Below, in pieces: positions 1 to 5,868 of a stretch of DNA of 7,672 nucleotides. The notes under the pieces were generated by a model. The model worked only from the letters and a program-made list of their open reading frames with translations, did no database searches and was not told the DNA's origin. The stretch's first letter is position 1. Each line of letters begins with the position of its first letter. The DNA lies in NCBI GenBank assembly GCA_964473715.1, contig CAYYQC010000041.1, positions 1 to 7,672 of the forward strand, written 5' to 3'. The stretch is from 2-12-FULL-41-16 sp964473715. Its GTDB lineage: Bacteria; Patescibacteriota; Patescibacteriia; Magasanikbacterales; UBA922. The translations under genes and the position numbers were made by a program.

Positions 1-857
1 CCAATTGGATCAATACTATCTTCTGAAGCAGAAACAGCAACCTTGGAACGGCTGCCTGCGTCACGAGCAATACCATTAATCTTTACATCACCATTGGCCA
101 CTTCTGGAATTTCTTGTGCAAAAATTGTTTCTACCATGCGCTTATCTGCGCGTGATAAAACAATTTCAGGACCACGGAGACCCATGTCTACTGACACTAC
201 AAAAAACTTCATGCGTGCACCAAGTTTGTAATGTTCACGACGGACTTGTTCGCCAGGAGGGACAATACCAGACACTTTTCCGAGATCAATAATAAGGCCA
301 CCGTTTTTATCAAAACGCTGTACAAAGCCAAATACAATTGTACCCTGCTGGTCTTTAAAATCTTGCATCACACTTACGCGTTCTGCTTCACGCAATTTTT
401 GAATAATAACTTGCTTAGCAGTTTGTGCGGCCATGCGACCAAAATCACCTGGCACTGGTAATGGAATAATTAAAGTTTCACCAATTGCTACATCTTTTTT
501 AGTATTCTTAGCTTCTGAAATCATGATTTCAGTTTTTGGGTTAAAACGCACCAAATCATTAATTTCATCTTCTGATAATTCGCGCTGTTCTTTGCGAGCT
601 TGCTCACGACGTTCAGACAGTGCATTCTGCGCTTCTTCCAATTCTTCAGCCGGAATATCACCTACCACAATCTTTTCATCCCAGGCCTGCATATCACCAG
701 TTTCTGGGTCAAATTTTACTTGCACATTTTGTTGGCGGTTACCAAAATCTTTACGGTACGCAGCCGCCAAAGCCTGCTCCAAAGCCTCAAGGACAGTAGC
801 GTATTCAAGACCCTTATCTTCACACAAAATTTGAATAATAAAAATAATCTCTGTCAT
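1..857 (-). CDS. nusA: Transcription termination/antitermination factor NusA (N-terminal 285 residues, runs off the left edge)
   Basis: NusA binds RNA polymerase and nascent RNA in the cytoplasm and modulates pausing, termination and antitermination. I read this frame directly from the reverse strand. Residues about 10-40 match the NusA N-terminal domain (CEDKGLEYATVLEALEQAL, then AAAYRKDFG). Residues 60-105 form a charged, Glu-rich stretch, and GRMAAQTAKQVIIQKLREAE (140-159) is the hallmark helix ahead of S1. The S1 domain spans about 165-235 (IIDLGKVSGIVPPGEQ, then LRGPEIVLSRADKRMVE). KH1 begins around 236 with EIPEVANGDVKINGIARDAG and SRSKVAV, and the gene is cut just after DPI. The ATG at 855-857 is the first in-frame start before the characteristic N-terminus. 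It has no Shine-Dalgarno, only a T-run in front. The gene has its own promoter and lies downstream of yraN; no rimP is immediately upstream. The family call is essentially certain; the exact start is less so. Confidence 0.96.
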   Translation of the reverse strand, partial: MTEIIFIIQILCEDKGLEYATVLEALEQALAAAYRKDFGNRQQNVQVKFDPETGDMQAWDEKIVVGDIPAEELEEAQNALSERREQARKEQRELSEDEINDLVRFNPKTEIMISEAKNTKKDVAIGETLIIPLPVPGDFGRMAAQTAKQVIIQKLREAERVSVMQDFKDQQGTIVFGFVQRFDKNGGLIIDLGKVSGIVPPGEQVRREHYKLGARMKFFVVSVDMGLRGPEIVLSRADKRMVETIFAQEIPEVANGDVKINGIARDAGSRSKVAVSASEDSIDPI

Positions 858-889
858 AAAAAATAACGTTGCTAAAATGGCTATCACAC

Positions 890-912
890 AAGGCAGCTAT
901 GAAAGCTACCTT
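890..912 (-). promoter_or_regulatory. Stem-loop at the predicted 5' end of the nusA transcript
   Basis: Read on the minus strand, AAGGTAGC, a 7-base loop and GCTGCCTT form an 8-bp stem with one G-U pair. That pair would be an A-C mismatch if the plus strand were transcribed, so the structure favours minus-strand RNA. With the -10 box at 919-924, transcription should begin around 911-913, so the RNA would start at or inside this stem. A wider pair, GCTATC/GATAGC, flanks it in the DNA, but its upstream arm overlaps the -10 box and would not be transcribed. No U-run follows, so it is not an intrinsic terminator. Its function, such as 5'-end protection or autoregulation, is inference. Confidence 0.5.
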
Positions 913-918
913 ATAACA

Positions 919-947
919 AGGATAGCAAGAGATGGCGGTTTTGTCAA
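919..947 (-). promoter_or_regulatory. Sigma-70-type promoter for nusA
   Basis: On the minus strand a perfect -35 TTGACA (942-947) is followed by exactly 17 bases and TATCCT (919-924), which is preceded by TGC, an extended -10 element. It lies about 60 bases upstream of the nusA ATG and just after the yraN stop codon. A 13-base palindrome abuts and overlaps the upstream edge of the -35 box. This is the strongest promoter match I see in the window. Confidence 0.75.
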
Positions 948-958
948 GATAGTATCTT
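946..958. repeat. 13-base palindrome overlapping the nusA -35 box
   Basis: AAGATA-G-TATCTT is a perfect inverted repeat with 6-base arms around one central base. It overlaps the last two bases (946-947) of the TTGACA complement and sits between the yraN stop and the promoter. The position suits an operator, but it could be chance in AT-rich DNA. It lacks a U-run, so it is not a terminator for the upstream operon. Confidence 0.4.
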
Positions 959-968
959 AAGCATAATT

Positions 969-1361
969 TCAACGTTTTCCATATGAAAAGTTCATTCCAA
1001 CAGGAAGAGAGTATTTAGTAATAGTTGCCGTCTTATCCTTTTTCGAACAATAAATACTAATTTGTTCAAATTGAATTGAAGTGTGGAGCAAGTCTATATT
1101 CCATTGTCTACAATAATACTTGGCCGCCTTGATTAAGTGGTCTTGTTTTAAAAATCCCACAGCCCGCTCTGCACTACCAGGATGACCACTACGCGTTTTT
1201 ACTTCGATAAAAGAAAGACTGTCTCGAACTTTAGCCACAATATCTATCTCTCCTGGAGGAGAAGAATAATTTTGCTCAATCACAAGATACCCTTGTTTTT
1301 TAAGCCATTCGACTGCCAAATTTTCACCCCAAATACCCAGAATTTGTTTTTCTGTTTTCAT
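969..1361 (-). CDS. YraN family protein (UPF0102, predicted endonuclease-fold)
   Basis: This 130-residue protein belongs to the YraN/UPF0102 family, which has a restriction-endonuclease-like fold. Its activity and role are not firmly established, and the family is often proposed to act in DNA processing. The family pattern is clear: GIWGENLAVEWLKKQGY at 9-25, then NYSSPPGEIDIVAK at 31-44 with the putative active-site acid in GEID, then FIEVKTR at 51-57 carrying the E-x-K pair. After that come RAVGFLKQDHL and AAKYY, corresponding to the conserved helix, and IQFEQISIY, equivalent to the usual RFDVVAI strand. Length is normal for the family. An in-frame upstream start at 1424 would add 21 residues, but they overlap the methyltransferase gene and fall outside the family. 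The ATG at 1359-1361 has the only obvious Shine-Dalgarno in the window and starts 22 bases after the methyltransferase stop. It ends with TGA, followed by the nusA promoter. Confidence 0.9.
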   Translation of the reverse strand: MKTEKQILGIWGENLAVEWLKKQGYLVIEQNYSSPPGEIDIVAKVRDSLSFIEVKTRSGHPGSAERAVGFLKQDHLIKAAKYYCRQWNIDLLHTSIQFEQISIYCSKKDKTATITKYSLPVGMNFSYGKR

Positions 1362-1362
1362 A

Positions 1363-1371
1363 CTCCCCCTT
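1363..1371 (-). promoter_or_regulatory. Ribosome binding site of the yraN-family gene
   Basis: The minus strand reads AAGGGGGAG directly before T-ATG. The purine run is close to the start codon but is the only convincing anti-16S match in front of any gene here, and it decides the start at 1361 over the upstream alternative at 1424. Confidence 0.7.
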
Positions 1372-1383
1372 ATTAATTTTATA

Positions 1384-1935
1384 TTAATCGTGCTTGAACA
1401 AAATAAGCCCACGAGAATACTCACTCACGGAAAAATCTTCTTGTACAGCATACGCGCGTTCGCGAGCCCAAGAAATAATGACATTGAAATCTAATTGATC
1501 ATTTTGCTCCGGACCAAGGGCACCGACTTTTTTTACCCAATCAACAATCACCAAACGCCCCTTACTTTTTAATATCCTATCTGCTTCTGCCAAAACAATA
1601 TTCATTTTTTTTGCACCATGAAGCACATTTACAATAAACACCACATCGAGCGAATCTTTGGGAATTGAAACACCATTTTCCATTTCAATGTCTGCCCACA
1701 CTGGTTTTATTTGTAAGCAAGAATTTGCGGCCGCGCGCTTTTTTATTTCTGCCAAAACATCTGGCAAAATATCTACCGCATACACAATACCATGTTCGCC
1801 AATAATTTGCGCCGCTGGAAAAACTAGGTGTCCGGTTTGTCCGGCACCAAAATCTGCGATATGCATTCCTGGCGCAATCTGAGTCCGACCAAGCAGGTCA
1901 TGGACATCCAAAAGGCCAGATAGGCTATTTGCCAT
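1384..1935 (-). CDS. Class I SAM-dependent methyltransferase
   Basis: This 183-residue protein has a Rossmann-type SAM-binding fold; the substrate is unknown. Motif I is HIADFGAGQTG (25-35), the glycine-rich loop after strand 1. VYAVDI (51-56) ends in the acidic residue (Asp55) expected to hold the ribose of SAM. WADIE (80-84) gives the next conserved acid, and DVVFIVNVLHGAKK (97-110) followed by EADRILKSKGRLVIVDW (117-133) corresponds to strands 4 and 5, in the style of UbiE-like Methyltransf_11 proteins. There is no membrane segment, so it is probably cytoplasmic. I chose the ATG at 1933-1935, which follows the TAG of the upstream gene by one base. A TTG seven codons earlier would overlap that gene by 20 bases. 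It ends 22 bases before the yraN gene, so the three genes look co-transcribed. The fold is certain; whether it acts on a small molecule, protein or RNA cannot be told. Confidence 0.85.
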   Translation of the reverse strand: MANSLSGLLDVHDLLGRTQIAPGMHIADFGAGQTGHLVFPAAQIIGEHGIVYAVDILPDVLAEIKKRAAANSCLQIKPVWADIEMENGVSIPKDSLDVVFIVNVLHGAKKMNIVLAEADRILKSKGRLVIVDWVKKVGALGPEQNDQLDFNVIISWARERAYAVQEDFSVSEYSRGLILFKHD

Positions 1936-1936
1936 A

Positions 1937-2185
1937 CTATTGTTTAGGCCCGCCAAATAAACTACTAAATATGCTGGTAATCATTTCTCCGAGCGCACCG
2001 GTGACGCCTAAGACTGCTAAAATAATTCCAAGTAAGCCAAGCAATTTATACATGAGGCGAGTTCCTCCACCACCTAATTTATCTTCAGCCCAATCACTGC
2101 GACCAAAATTTTCCAAAAACCATTCAGTCTTAATAACCATGGCGCAACCTATGAGCACTACAATGAGTCCTACAAAATATTTCAT
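1937..2185 (-). CDS. Small two-helix membrane protein, function unknown
   Basis: I do not recognise this 82-residue protein as a named family. It begins with a hydrophobic helix (FVGLIVVLIGCAMVI, about 4-18). A polar loop follows containing WFLENFGRSDWAEDKLGGGG (22-41), then a second membrane helix (LLGLLGIILAVLGVTGAL, about 48-65) and a short Gly/Pro/Lys tail. The loop with WAEDKLGGGGTRL and a following hydrophobic helix resembles small conserved proteins of candidate-phyla genomes, but that is an impression rather than a match. The ATG lies at the edge of a perfect inverted repeat and only a few bases downstream of a TATAAT box, so the gene may be translated from a nearly leaderless message. 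It stops one base before the methyltransferase ATG, which suggests translational coupling. Its stable ORF and tight packing support a real gene. Confidence 0.75.
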   Translation of the reverse strand: MKYFVGLIVVLIGCAMVIKTEWFLENFGRSDWAEDKLGGGGTRLMYKLLGLLGIILAVLGVTGALGEMITSIFSSLFGGPKQ

Positions 2186-2209
2186 ATTTCTTAATTATAT
2201 AAGAAATAT
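2184..2209. repeat. Perfect 10-bp inverted repeat covering the start of the small membrane protein gene
   Basis: ATATTTCTTA (2184-2193) and its exact reverse complement TAAGAAATAT (2200-2209) flank six bases. It fills almost all of the 29-base gap between the isomerase gene and the small membrane protein gene and includes two bases of the ATG. In minus-strand RNA it would fold into an A/U-rich hairpin hiding the purine stretch AAGAAA and the start codon. It has no G/C core or U-tract typical of a terminator. Confidence 0.6.
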
Positions 2210-2222
2210 CAAGCCTACGCAA
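2194..2222 (-). promoter_or_regulatory. Possible promoter with TATAAT inside the inverted-repeat loop
   Basis: On the minus strand a perfect -10 box TATAAT (2194-2199) forms the loop of the inverted repeat. Seventeen bases upstream is TTGCGT (2217-2222), a 3-of-6 match to the -35 consensus. A start about seven bases downstream falls near 2187, only one or two bases before the ATG at 2183-2185, so the message would be leaderless or nearly so. TATAAT is common by chance in AT-rich DNA, so this is a moderate call. Confidence 0.4.
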
Positions 2223-3180
2223 TAAGCTTTTTAAATTCTTCTACCATTGGTACTTTTTCCGCTTCAGTTCCATAAAATTCTGACAAATACACAGCGGTCC
2301 AATCGGCTAGCATGAGTGCTCTAGCAGCTTTTTCATATGCATTATCCCCAACTAAAACCACTTTATGCACAGGCAAATTACGCACCATGTATAATTTTTC
2401 CAAAACATCAAAGCGTGCTTTATTCTGAGCATGGTCATTACTCGATTGCAAAAAAATAAAAGCAAATTTGGCTGATAAAGCAGCGGTAGAATCAATTACA
2501 TCAAAACCATTCATTTCATTATGATTCAATTCTGGAATCACATTGTAAAAGGCTGGAACTTTAGCAGTTTCATTGAATTTAATTTTCCAATTATATGCAA
2601 TTGAACGATGTGCGTTACTAGAATAAATAACTGGTATTCTGCCTTGTAATTTCTGCGCCAAATCTTGGCCTTGCTTTTCCAGTTCAGAATCATCAACATT
2701 AGAAATTTTTCTACTCACAGCCAAATCTTGTTCTGCACCAATCAACTTCATGAGCGCGCGCAAACTAAATCCCGCAGCTGAACGAGGCTGAACTCCAGTA
2801 TTTGGTAGCTGAATATAAGGAATAGAATTTGCCTGTGCAAATTCAAGCAATTTTCCACCCACAGCTACAGCAGCCATATGCACACCTTCTTTTAACGCAG
2901 CTTCACCAGCAGATAAAGTTTCCGCAGTATTACCTGAGTAAGAAGACAAAATCACCAGAGTACGAGATTTATCTTCATCGCTAATTGTTGGTAAGCCATA
3001 ATCTGAATAAATACGAATATTTAAATCAGTACGTGTTTCTTGGAGGAGGTCAGCGGCTAAATGTGAGCCACCCATACCTGCAATAATAAAATGGTTATAT
3101 TTACTAGGGTCAAAATTTCCCACAACTTCTGGTTCATAAAGAAATTGTGCAGGAAACGAGCGAATTGCGTCATTCATCAT
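2215..3180 (-). CDS. Bifunctional phosphoglucose/phosphomannose isomerase (SIS domain)
   Basis: A 321-residue soluble SIS-domain protein of the bifunctional PGI/PMI family, which interconverts fructose-6-phosphate with glucose-6-phosphate or mannose-6-phosphate. The first SIS domain holds FIIAGMGGSHLAADLL (31-46) and the phosphate-binding SSYSGNTAET (79-88). QPRSAAGFSL (131-140) is the conserved linker with the sugar-contacting arginine. In the second domain NWKIKFNETAKVPAFYNVIP (197-216) carries the presumed catalytic Glu204, and ELNHNEMNGF (217-226) carries His220, equivalent to the Glu/His pair described for the Pyrobaculum enzyme. A C-terminal EEFKKLI supplies the expected lysine. Length is normal. 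It starts ATG-ATG six bases after the Gmad2 gene with no Shine-Dalgarno; either ATG is possible. It would serve glycolysis/gluconeogenesis and sugar-nucleotide supply in the cytoplasm and may be the cell's only such isomerase. Its link to the zinc genes upstream is positional only. Confidence 0.93.
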   Translation of the reverse strand: MMNDAIRSFPAQFLYEPEVVGNFDPSKYNHFIIAGMGGSHLAADLLQETRTDLNIRIYSDYGLPTISDEDKSRTLVILSSYSGNTAETLSAGEAALKEGVHMAAVAVGGKLLEFAQANSIPYIQLPNTGVQPRSAAGFSLRALMKLIGAEQDLAVSRKISNVDDSELEKQGQDLAQKLQGRIPVIYSSNAHRSIAYNWKIKFNETAKVPAFYNVIPELNHNEMNGFDVIDSTAALSAKFAFIFLQSSNDHAQNKARFDVLEKLYMVRNLPVHKVVLVGDNAYEKAARALMLADWTAVYLSEFYGTEAEKVPMVEEFKKLIA

Positions 3181-3186
3181 AAAAAA

Positions 3187-3663
3187 TTATTTATTTTGCA
3201 AAACAGCTGGCATGCGAAGTTCAAAATCATGCTCTACCAATCCCGAAGGATTATCACGTCTAAAGACAATCGAACCTATTACTGGCACAGTGATTGGTTT
3301 AACTTGTAAAGTAGCAGTAAAAGGCACGGTACTTGTAGTCATCCAGTCTCCATTGGCACTAGCCAAACCTTGGGCCACCGTAGCACCCATTTCATCTTCA
3401 AAATATATTGGGAAACTGGCTTCAAAAAACATAGTACCCGGAGCTTTTCCTGTAAAAGTCAGAATAGTATTAGAAACCAAAAGAACTTTGCGACCGTCTT
3501 GATTTGTTTCCACATCCAATTCAATCGGTAATATATTTGCTGGACCATTTACTTCCAACCCCATGTCTACTTCGGGCGCCTGAACTTTGGTTTTAAAAAT
3601 GATCATTCCCCCAATGAGAACAAAAAGTACTGTAAAACTAATTAGGGTTGATTTTTTATCCAT
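3187..3663 (-). CDS. Membrane-anchored Gmad2 immunoglobulin-like domain protein
   Basis: This 158-residue protein has a single N-terminal membrane helix after MDKKS (about 6-24: LISFTVLFVLIGGMIIF) and an exported C-terminal domain. Residues 70-155 match the Gmad2 pattern (immunoglobulin-like domain first described in spore-germination proteins): FTGKAPGTMFFEASFPI, DEMGATVAQGLASANGDWMT, TVPFTATL, then FRRDNPSGLVEHDFELRMPA. The WMT and RDNPSGL-EHD signatures are strongly characteristic. No catalytic residues are expected; the domain is thought to mediate binding or surface structure. There is no lipobox, so it is probably held by an uncleaved helix. Its ATG follows the TAA of the DUF5654-like gene by one base (TAATATG), so it is translationally coupled. 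A spore role is unlikely in this context; the domain also occurs in non-sporeformers. Confidence 0.85.
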   Translation of the reverse strand: MDKKSTLISFTVLFVLIGGMIIFKTKVQAPEVDMGLEVNGPANILPIELDVETNQDGRKVLLVSNTILTFTGKAPGTMFFEASFPIYFEDEMGATVAQGLASANGDWMTTSTVPFTATLQVKPITVPVIGSIVFRRDNPSGLVEHDFELRMPAVLQNK

Positions 3664-3664
3664 A

Positions 3665-3922
3665 TTATTTTTTAGTCCACCGCACTAAATTAAATGAAAT
3701 AATACCCACTCCCGTGGAAAGGATAATGGCATAAATAATTTTTGCCCACAAAGTACTTTGACTGAGTGGAAAAAAATGTTCAATGAGGGATTTGACCGCA
3801 TCATTCCACGCCAAACCAGCAATTACACCAAGCGCGGCAATTACATAACCCACCACTTGAGCACGCACTTCACGTCTCAGACTACGATCTTCTTTTTTCT
3901 CCGCTGCAGTTTGTGCATTCAT
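3665..3922 (-). CDS. DUF5654-like small membrane protein
   Basis: An 85-residue protein with a charged N-terminus (AAEKKEDRSLRREVRAQVV), then two membrane helices: VVGYVIAALGVIAGLAWNDAV (about 23-43) and IIYAIILSTGVGIISFNLV (about 62-80). Between them is the loop KSLIEHFFPLSQSTLWAK. The LAWNDA-x-x-x-LI motif followed by FFP and a second helix is what I associate with DUF5654, a family of unknown function found in archaea and candidate-phyla bacteria; a profile search is needed for certainty. It ends with a basic cap (RWTKK), suggesting both termini lie in the cytoplasm. The ATG follows the znuB stop by five bases and its stop precedes the Gmad2 gene by one base, so it sits inside the presumed operon. 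No Shine-Dalgarno is visible. Confidence 0.75.
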   Translation of the reverse strand: MNAQTAAEKKEDRSLRREVRAQVVGYVIAALGVIAGLAWNDAVKSLIEHFFPLSQSTLWAKIIYAIILSTGVGIISFNLVRWTKK

Positions 3923-3927
3923 ATAAT

Positions 3928-4725
3928 TTATTTTTTGTTCACTACCATGGCTAAAACTAATTCACAAATAGCACACACCACCACGGCTGCTCCGCTTGGT
4001 AAGTCCAAATAATACGATAGCATTAATCCAGAAAGCATGGCAATAACCGAGAAAACAATAGCAATAATCATGGTTTTTTGAAAACTAACTTTAAATTGAG
4101 TGGCCGCAGTGACTGGAATTACCATGAGCGCGCCGATGAGAAGCACACCTACAATTCGCATGGCCACAGCAATAGTAAGTGCTGCCAAAGTAATCATAAA
4201 TAAATTAAAGCGATTCACGGCAAAACCTTCAGCCGCAGCCAAGTCTTCATTAAGTGAAACCAAAAATAATTCTTTATAAAAAATAATAATTCCAACCAAA
4301 CCAACAATTCCTAAACCCGCAATCAACCATACATCTAGAGGTGAAACCGTAGTAATACTACCAAATAAATAACTAAATAAATCTTGATTAAATCGTTTAA
4401 CCGCGCCCATGAGTAAAAGCGCAATTGCCAATGACCCTGATAAAAATATCGCGAGTACTGATTCACCAAATAATCGTTTACTAGCACGCAAACGCTCAAT
4501 CCCCCACGCTGCGGCTACTGCCACGCCAAGTGCAGTAAAAATAGGATTAATTTTTGCAATCAAACCAAAGGCCACGCCAACCAATGAAACATGTGCCAAA
4601 GTGTCAGCCAAATATGAGTAGCGACGAACTACTAAAAAAATACCAATCAATGGCGCAATAATCGCAATTACTAGCCCTGCAATAAGTGCGCGCTGCATGA
4701 AAGCAAATGATAAAAATTCAAACAT
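3928..4725 (-). CDS. znuB: Zinc/manganese-type ABC transporter permease (ABC-3 family)
   Basis: This 265-residue multipass protein is the membrane channel of a metal ABC importer of the ZnuB/MntB/TroC type. I see seven or eight hydrophobic segments. ABC-3 hallmarks include FMQRALIAGLVIAIIAPLIG near the N-terminus, then RRYSYLADTLAHVSLVGVAFG at 34-54, equivalent to the usual alsHaslpGva segment. LFSYLFGSITTVSPLDVW lies near 116-133. NEDLAAAEGFAVNR is the cytoplasmic loop that contacts the ATPase, and GVLLIGALMVIPVTAATQF is the signature late helix. Length is normal. The ATG lies three bases after the YibE/F stop (TAATATATG), with no Shine-Dalgarno, implying coupled translation. The partner ATPase and binding protein are upstream, separated by the YibE/F gene. 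Substrate preference (zinc rather than manganese) is inferred from the histidine-rich binding protein and is not proven. Confidence 0.92.
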   Translation of the reverse strand: MFEFLSFAFMQRALIAGLVIAIIAPLIGIFLVVRRYSYLADTLAHVSLVGVAFGLIAKINPIFTALGVAVAAAWGIERLRASKRLFGESVLAIFLSGSLAIALLLMGAVKRFNQDLFSYLFGSITTVSPLDVWLIAGLGIVGLVGIIIFYKELFLVSLNEDLAAAEGFAVNRFNLFMITLAALTIAVAMRIVGVLLIGALMVIPVTAATQFKVSFQKTMIIAIVFSVIAMLSGLMLSYYLDLPSGAAVVVCAICELVLAMVVNKK

Positions 4726-4728
4726 ATA

Positions 4729-5868
4729 TTATTTAGATTGACGGTGGAAATACCACACTGCCAAAGAAGTGGCAATTGGCACGGCGGCTACTAGCGCCAC
4801 ACTACCAATTAATGTTCTCACAACTTCTTCACTGATCATCTCTGTGTTCAATGTCACCCACCATGGCAATTGAAAGGTTTGAAACAATAATACCAATGGA
4901 AATGCTGCTCCCACATAGGCCAAAACCAATGTATTAACAACAGCCACAATATGTTCATGACCAATTCTAGAAGCTCGAATATATAATTCTTTGGCAGATA
5001 ATGCAGGGTTAGCGGCACGAAGTTCAGCTACCGCAGCCACTTGCGCAGTAACTACGTCATCCAGCACACCCAAGACACCAATAATAATACCGCCCAAAAG
5101 CAGTCCTCGCAAATTAATGGCTTTTTCCATTCCTGTTTGTAGATAAAAAGCTTCTTCTGTACCAAGCCCAAACAAGTGACTGATATTTACAAAAACAATA
5201 GATAAGACCATGGCCAAGCTAATGGTAACCATGATACTAAGTAAGGCTACTCCAGTTTGTTTATTAAAACCATGACCAAGCACTAATGAAATTCCCGCAA
5301 TTAACGCGGCTCCAATTAGTGAAATAGTAAATGGATTTGCTCCTTGGCTAATTTGTGGCACAATGAAGAACGCAATAATTCCAAGCGTAACCACGAGCCC
5401 AAAAAAAGAAAAAAGACCTCGTTTACCAGCCGTAATTAGTGTAACTAAAAAAAATAAAAACCCTAAACTTGCTAGGGCATTCAACCGATACGGTTCAGTA
5501 ATATAATAATTTACAGTTCCATCTGGTAAAATATTTTTATCAATCACCACAGTATCACCTACATGCAATTTTCTCTGTTCTTGGCCCGTGCCGCGAATTT
5601 GATATTCTACTACAACCTCTTTATTTTTTTCTACACCACTATTAATTTTTACTTTCAAAAATAACGTGAGTAAATTTTCTCCCACCTCTGTGCTTATTTC
5701 TTCTCTTTCCACGCTCATTACTTTGCCGCGGCTATACTCATCCACAGCCAGAGCCAAAGTTTCAGAAGAATTGGCTTGCACTTTTGGCGCAACCCAAAAA
5801 CTTCCCACTATAAGAACAAGGGCAAAACAAAATTTAATGATGTGGGTGCTGGCCCGGATGATTTCCAT
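4729..5868 (-). CDS. YibE/F family multipass membrane protein
   Basis: A 379-residue YibE/F-family protein; the family's molecular function is not established, though transport has been suggested. Residues 1-32 look like a signal sequence or first helix (FCFALVLIVGSFWVAPKVQA, with a possible cleavage after VQA). An extracytoplasmic beta-rich domain follows (about 45-127, including HVGDTVVIDKNILPDG). The rest has about seven or eight membrane helices. Family signatures are GLFSFFGLVVTLGIIAFFIVP, LVLGHGFNKQTGVALLS, LGVLDDVVTAQVAAVAELRA and IGHEHIVAVVNTLVLAYVGAAFP. I chose the ATG at 5866-5868; an alternative TTG at 5896-5898 adds ten residues ahead of the signal helix and increases the overlap. 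Even so, it overlaps the end of znuC by 35 bases. It is inserted between the ATPase and permease of the zinc importer, which suggests a metal-related job, though this is inference. There is no Shine-Dalgarno. Confidence 0.9.
   Translation of the reverse strand: MEIIRASTHIIKFCFALVLIVGSFWVAPKVQANSSETLALAVDEYSRGKVMSVEREEISTEVGENLLTLFLKVKINSGVEKNKEVVVEYQIRGTGQEQRKLHVGDTVVIDKNILPDGTVNYYITEPYRLNALASLGFLFFLVTLITAGKRGLFSFFGLVVTLGIIAFFIVPQISQGANPFTISLIGAALIAGISLVLGHGFNKQTGVALLSIMVTISLAMVLSIVFVNISHLFGLGTEEAFYLQTGMEKAINLRGLLLGGIIIGVLGVLDDVVTAQVAAVAELRAANPALSAKELYIRASRIGHEHIVAVVNTLVLAYVGAAFPLVLLFQTFQLPWWVTLNTEMISEEVVRTLIGSVALVAAVPIATSLAVWYFHRQSK

Noticed and set aside
43..866. Four plus-strand open frames of 62-133 codons opposite nusA
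   Set aside because: They lie antisense to a clearly conserved NusA reading frame, have Ser/Arg-rich low-quality translations, and match nothing recognisable.
882..912. Rho-independent terminator after the yraN-family gene
   Set aside because: The hairpin has no following U-tract on the minus strand and lies downstream of a strong promoter, so it belongs to the nusA leader instead.
969..971. Possible UGA recoding, as seen in some candidate-phyla lineages
   Set aside because: TGA ends the yraN-family gene at the expected family length, just before a promoter, and no gene here needs in-frame TGA to be read through.
1362..1424. Longer yraN-family protein starting at 1424 with 21 extra residues
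   Set aside because: The extra residues overlap the methyltransferase gene, do not fit the family N-terminus, and the internal ATG has the Shine-Dalgarno.
1936..1956. TTG start seven codons upstream for the methyltransferase
   Set aside because: It is a rare start codon inside the preceding gene, while an ATG follows that gene's stop by one base; the domain begins later in either case.
1182..4621. Other plus-strand open frames of 64-98 codons opposite the yraN, methyltransferase, isomerase, Gmad2, DUF5654-like and znuB genes
   Set aside because: Each is the antisense shadow of a well-supported minus-strand gene and shows no domain of its own.
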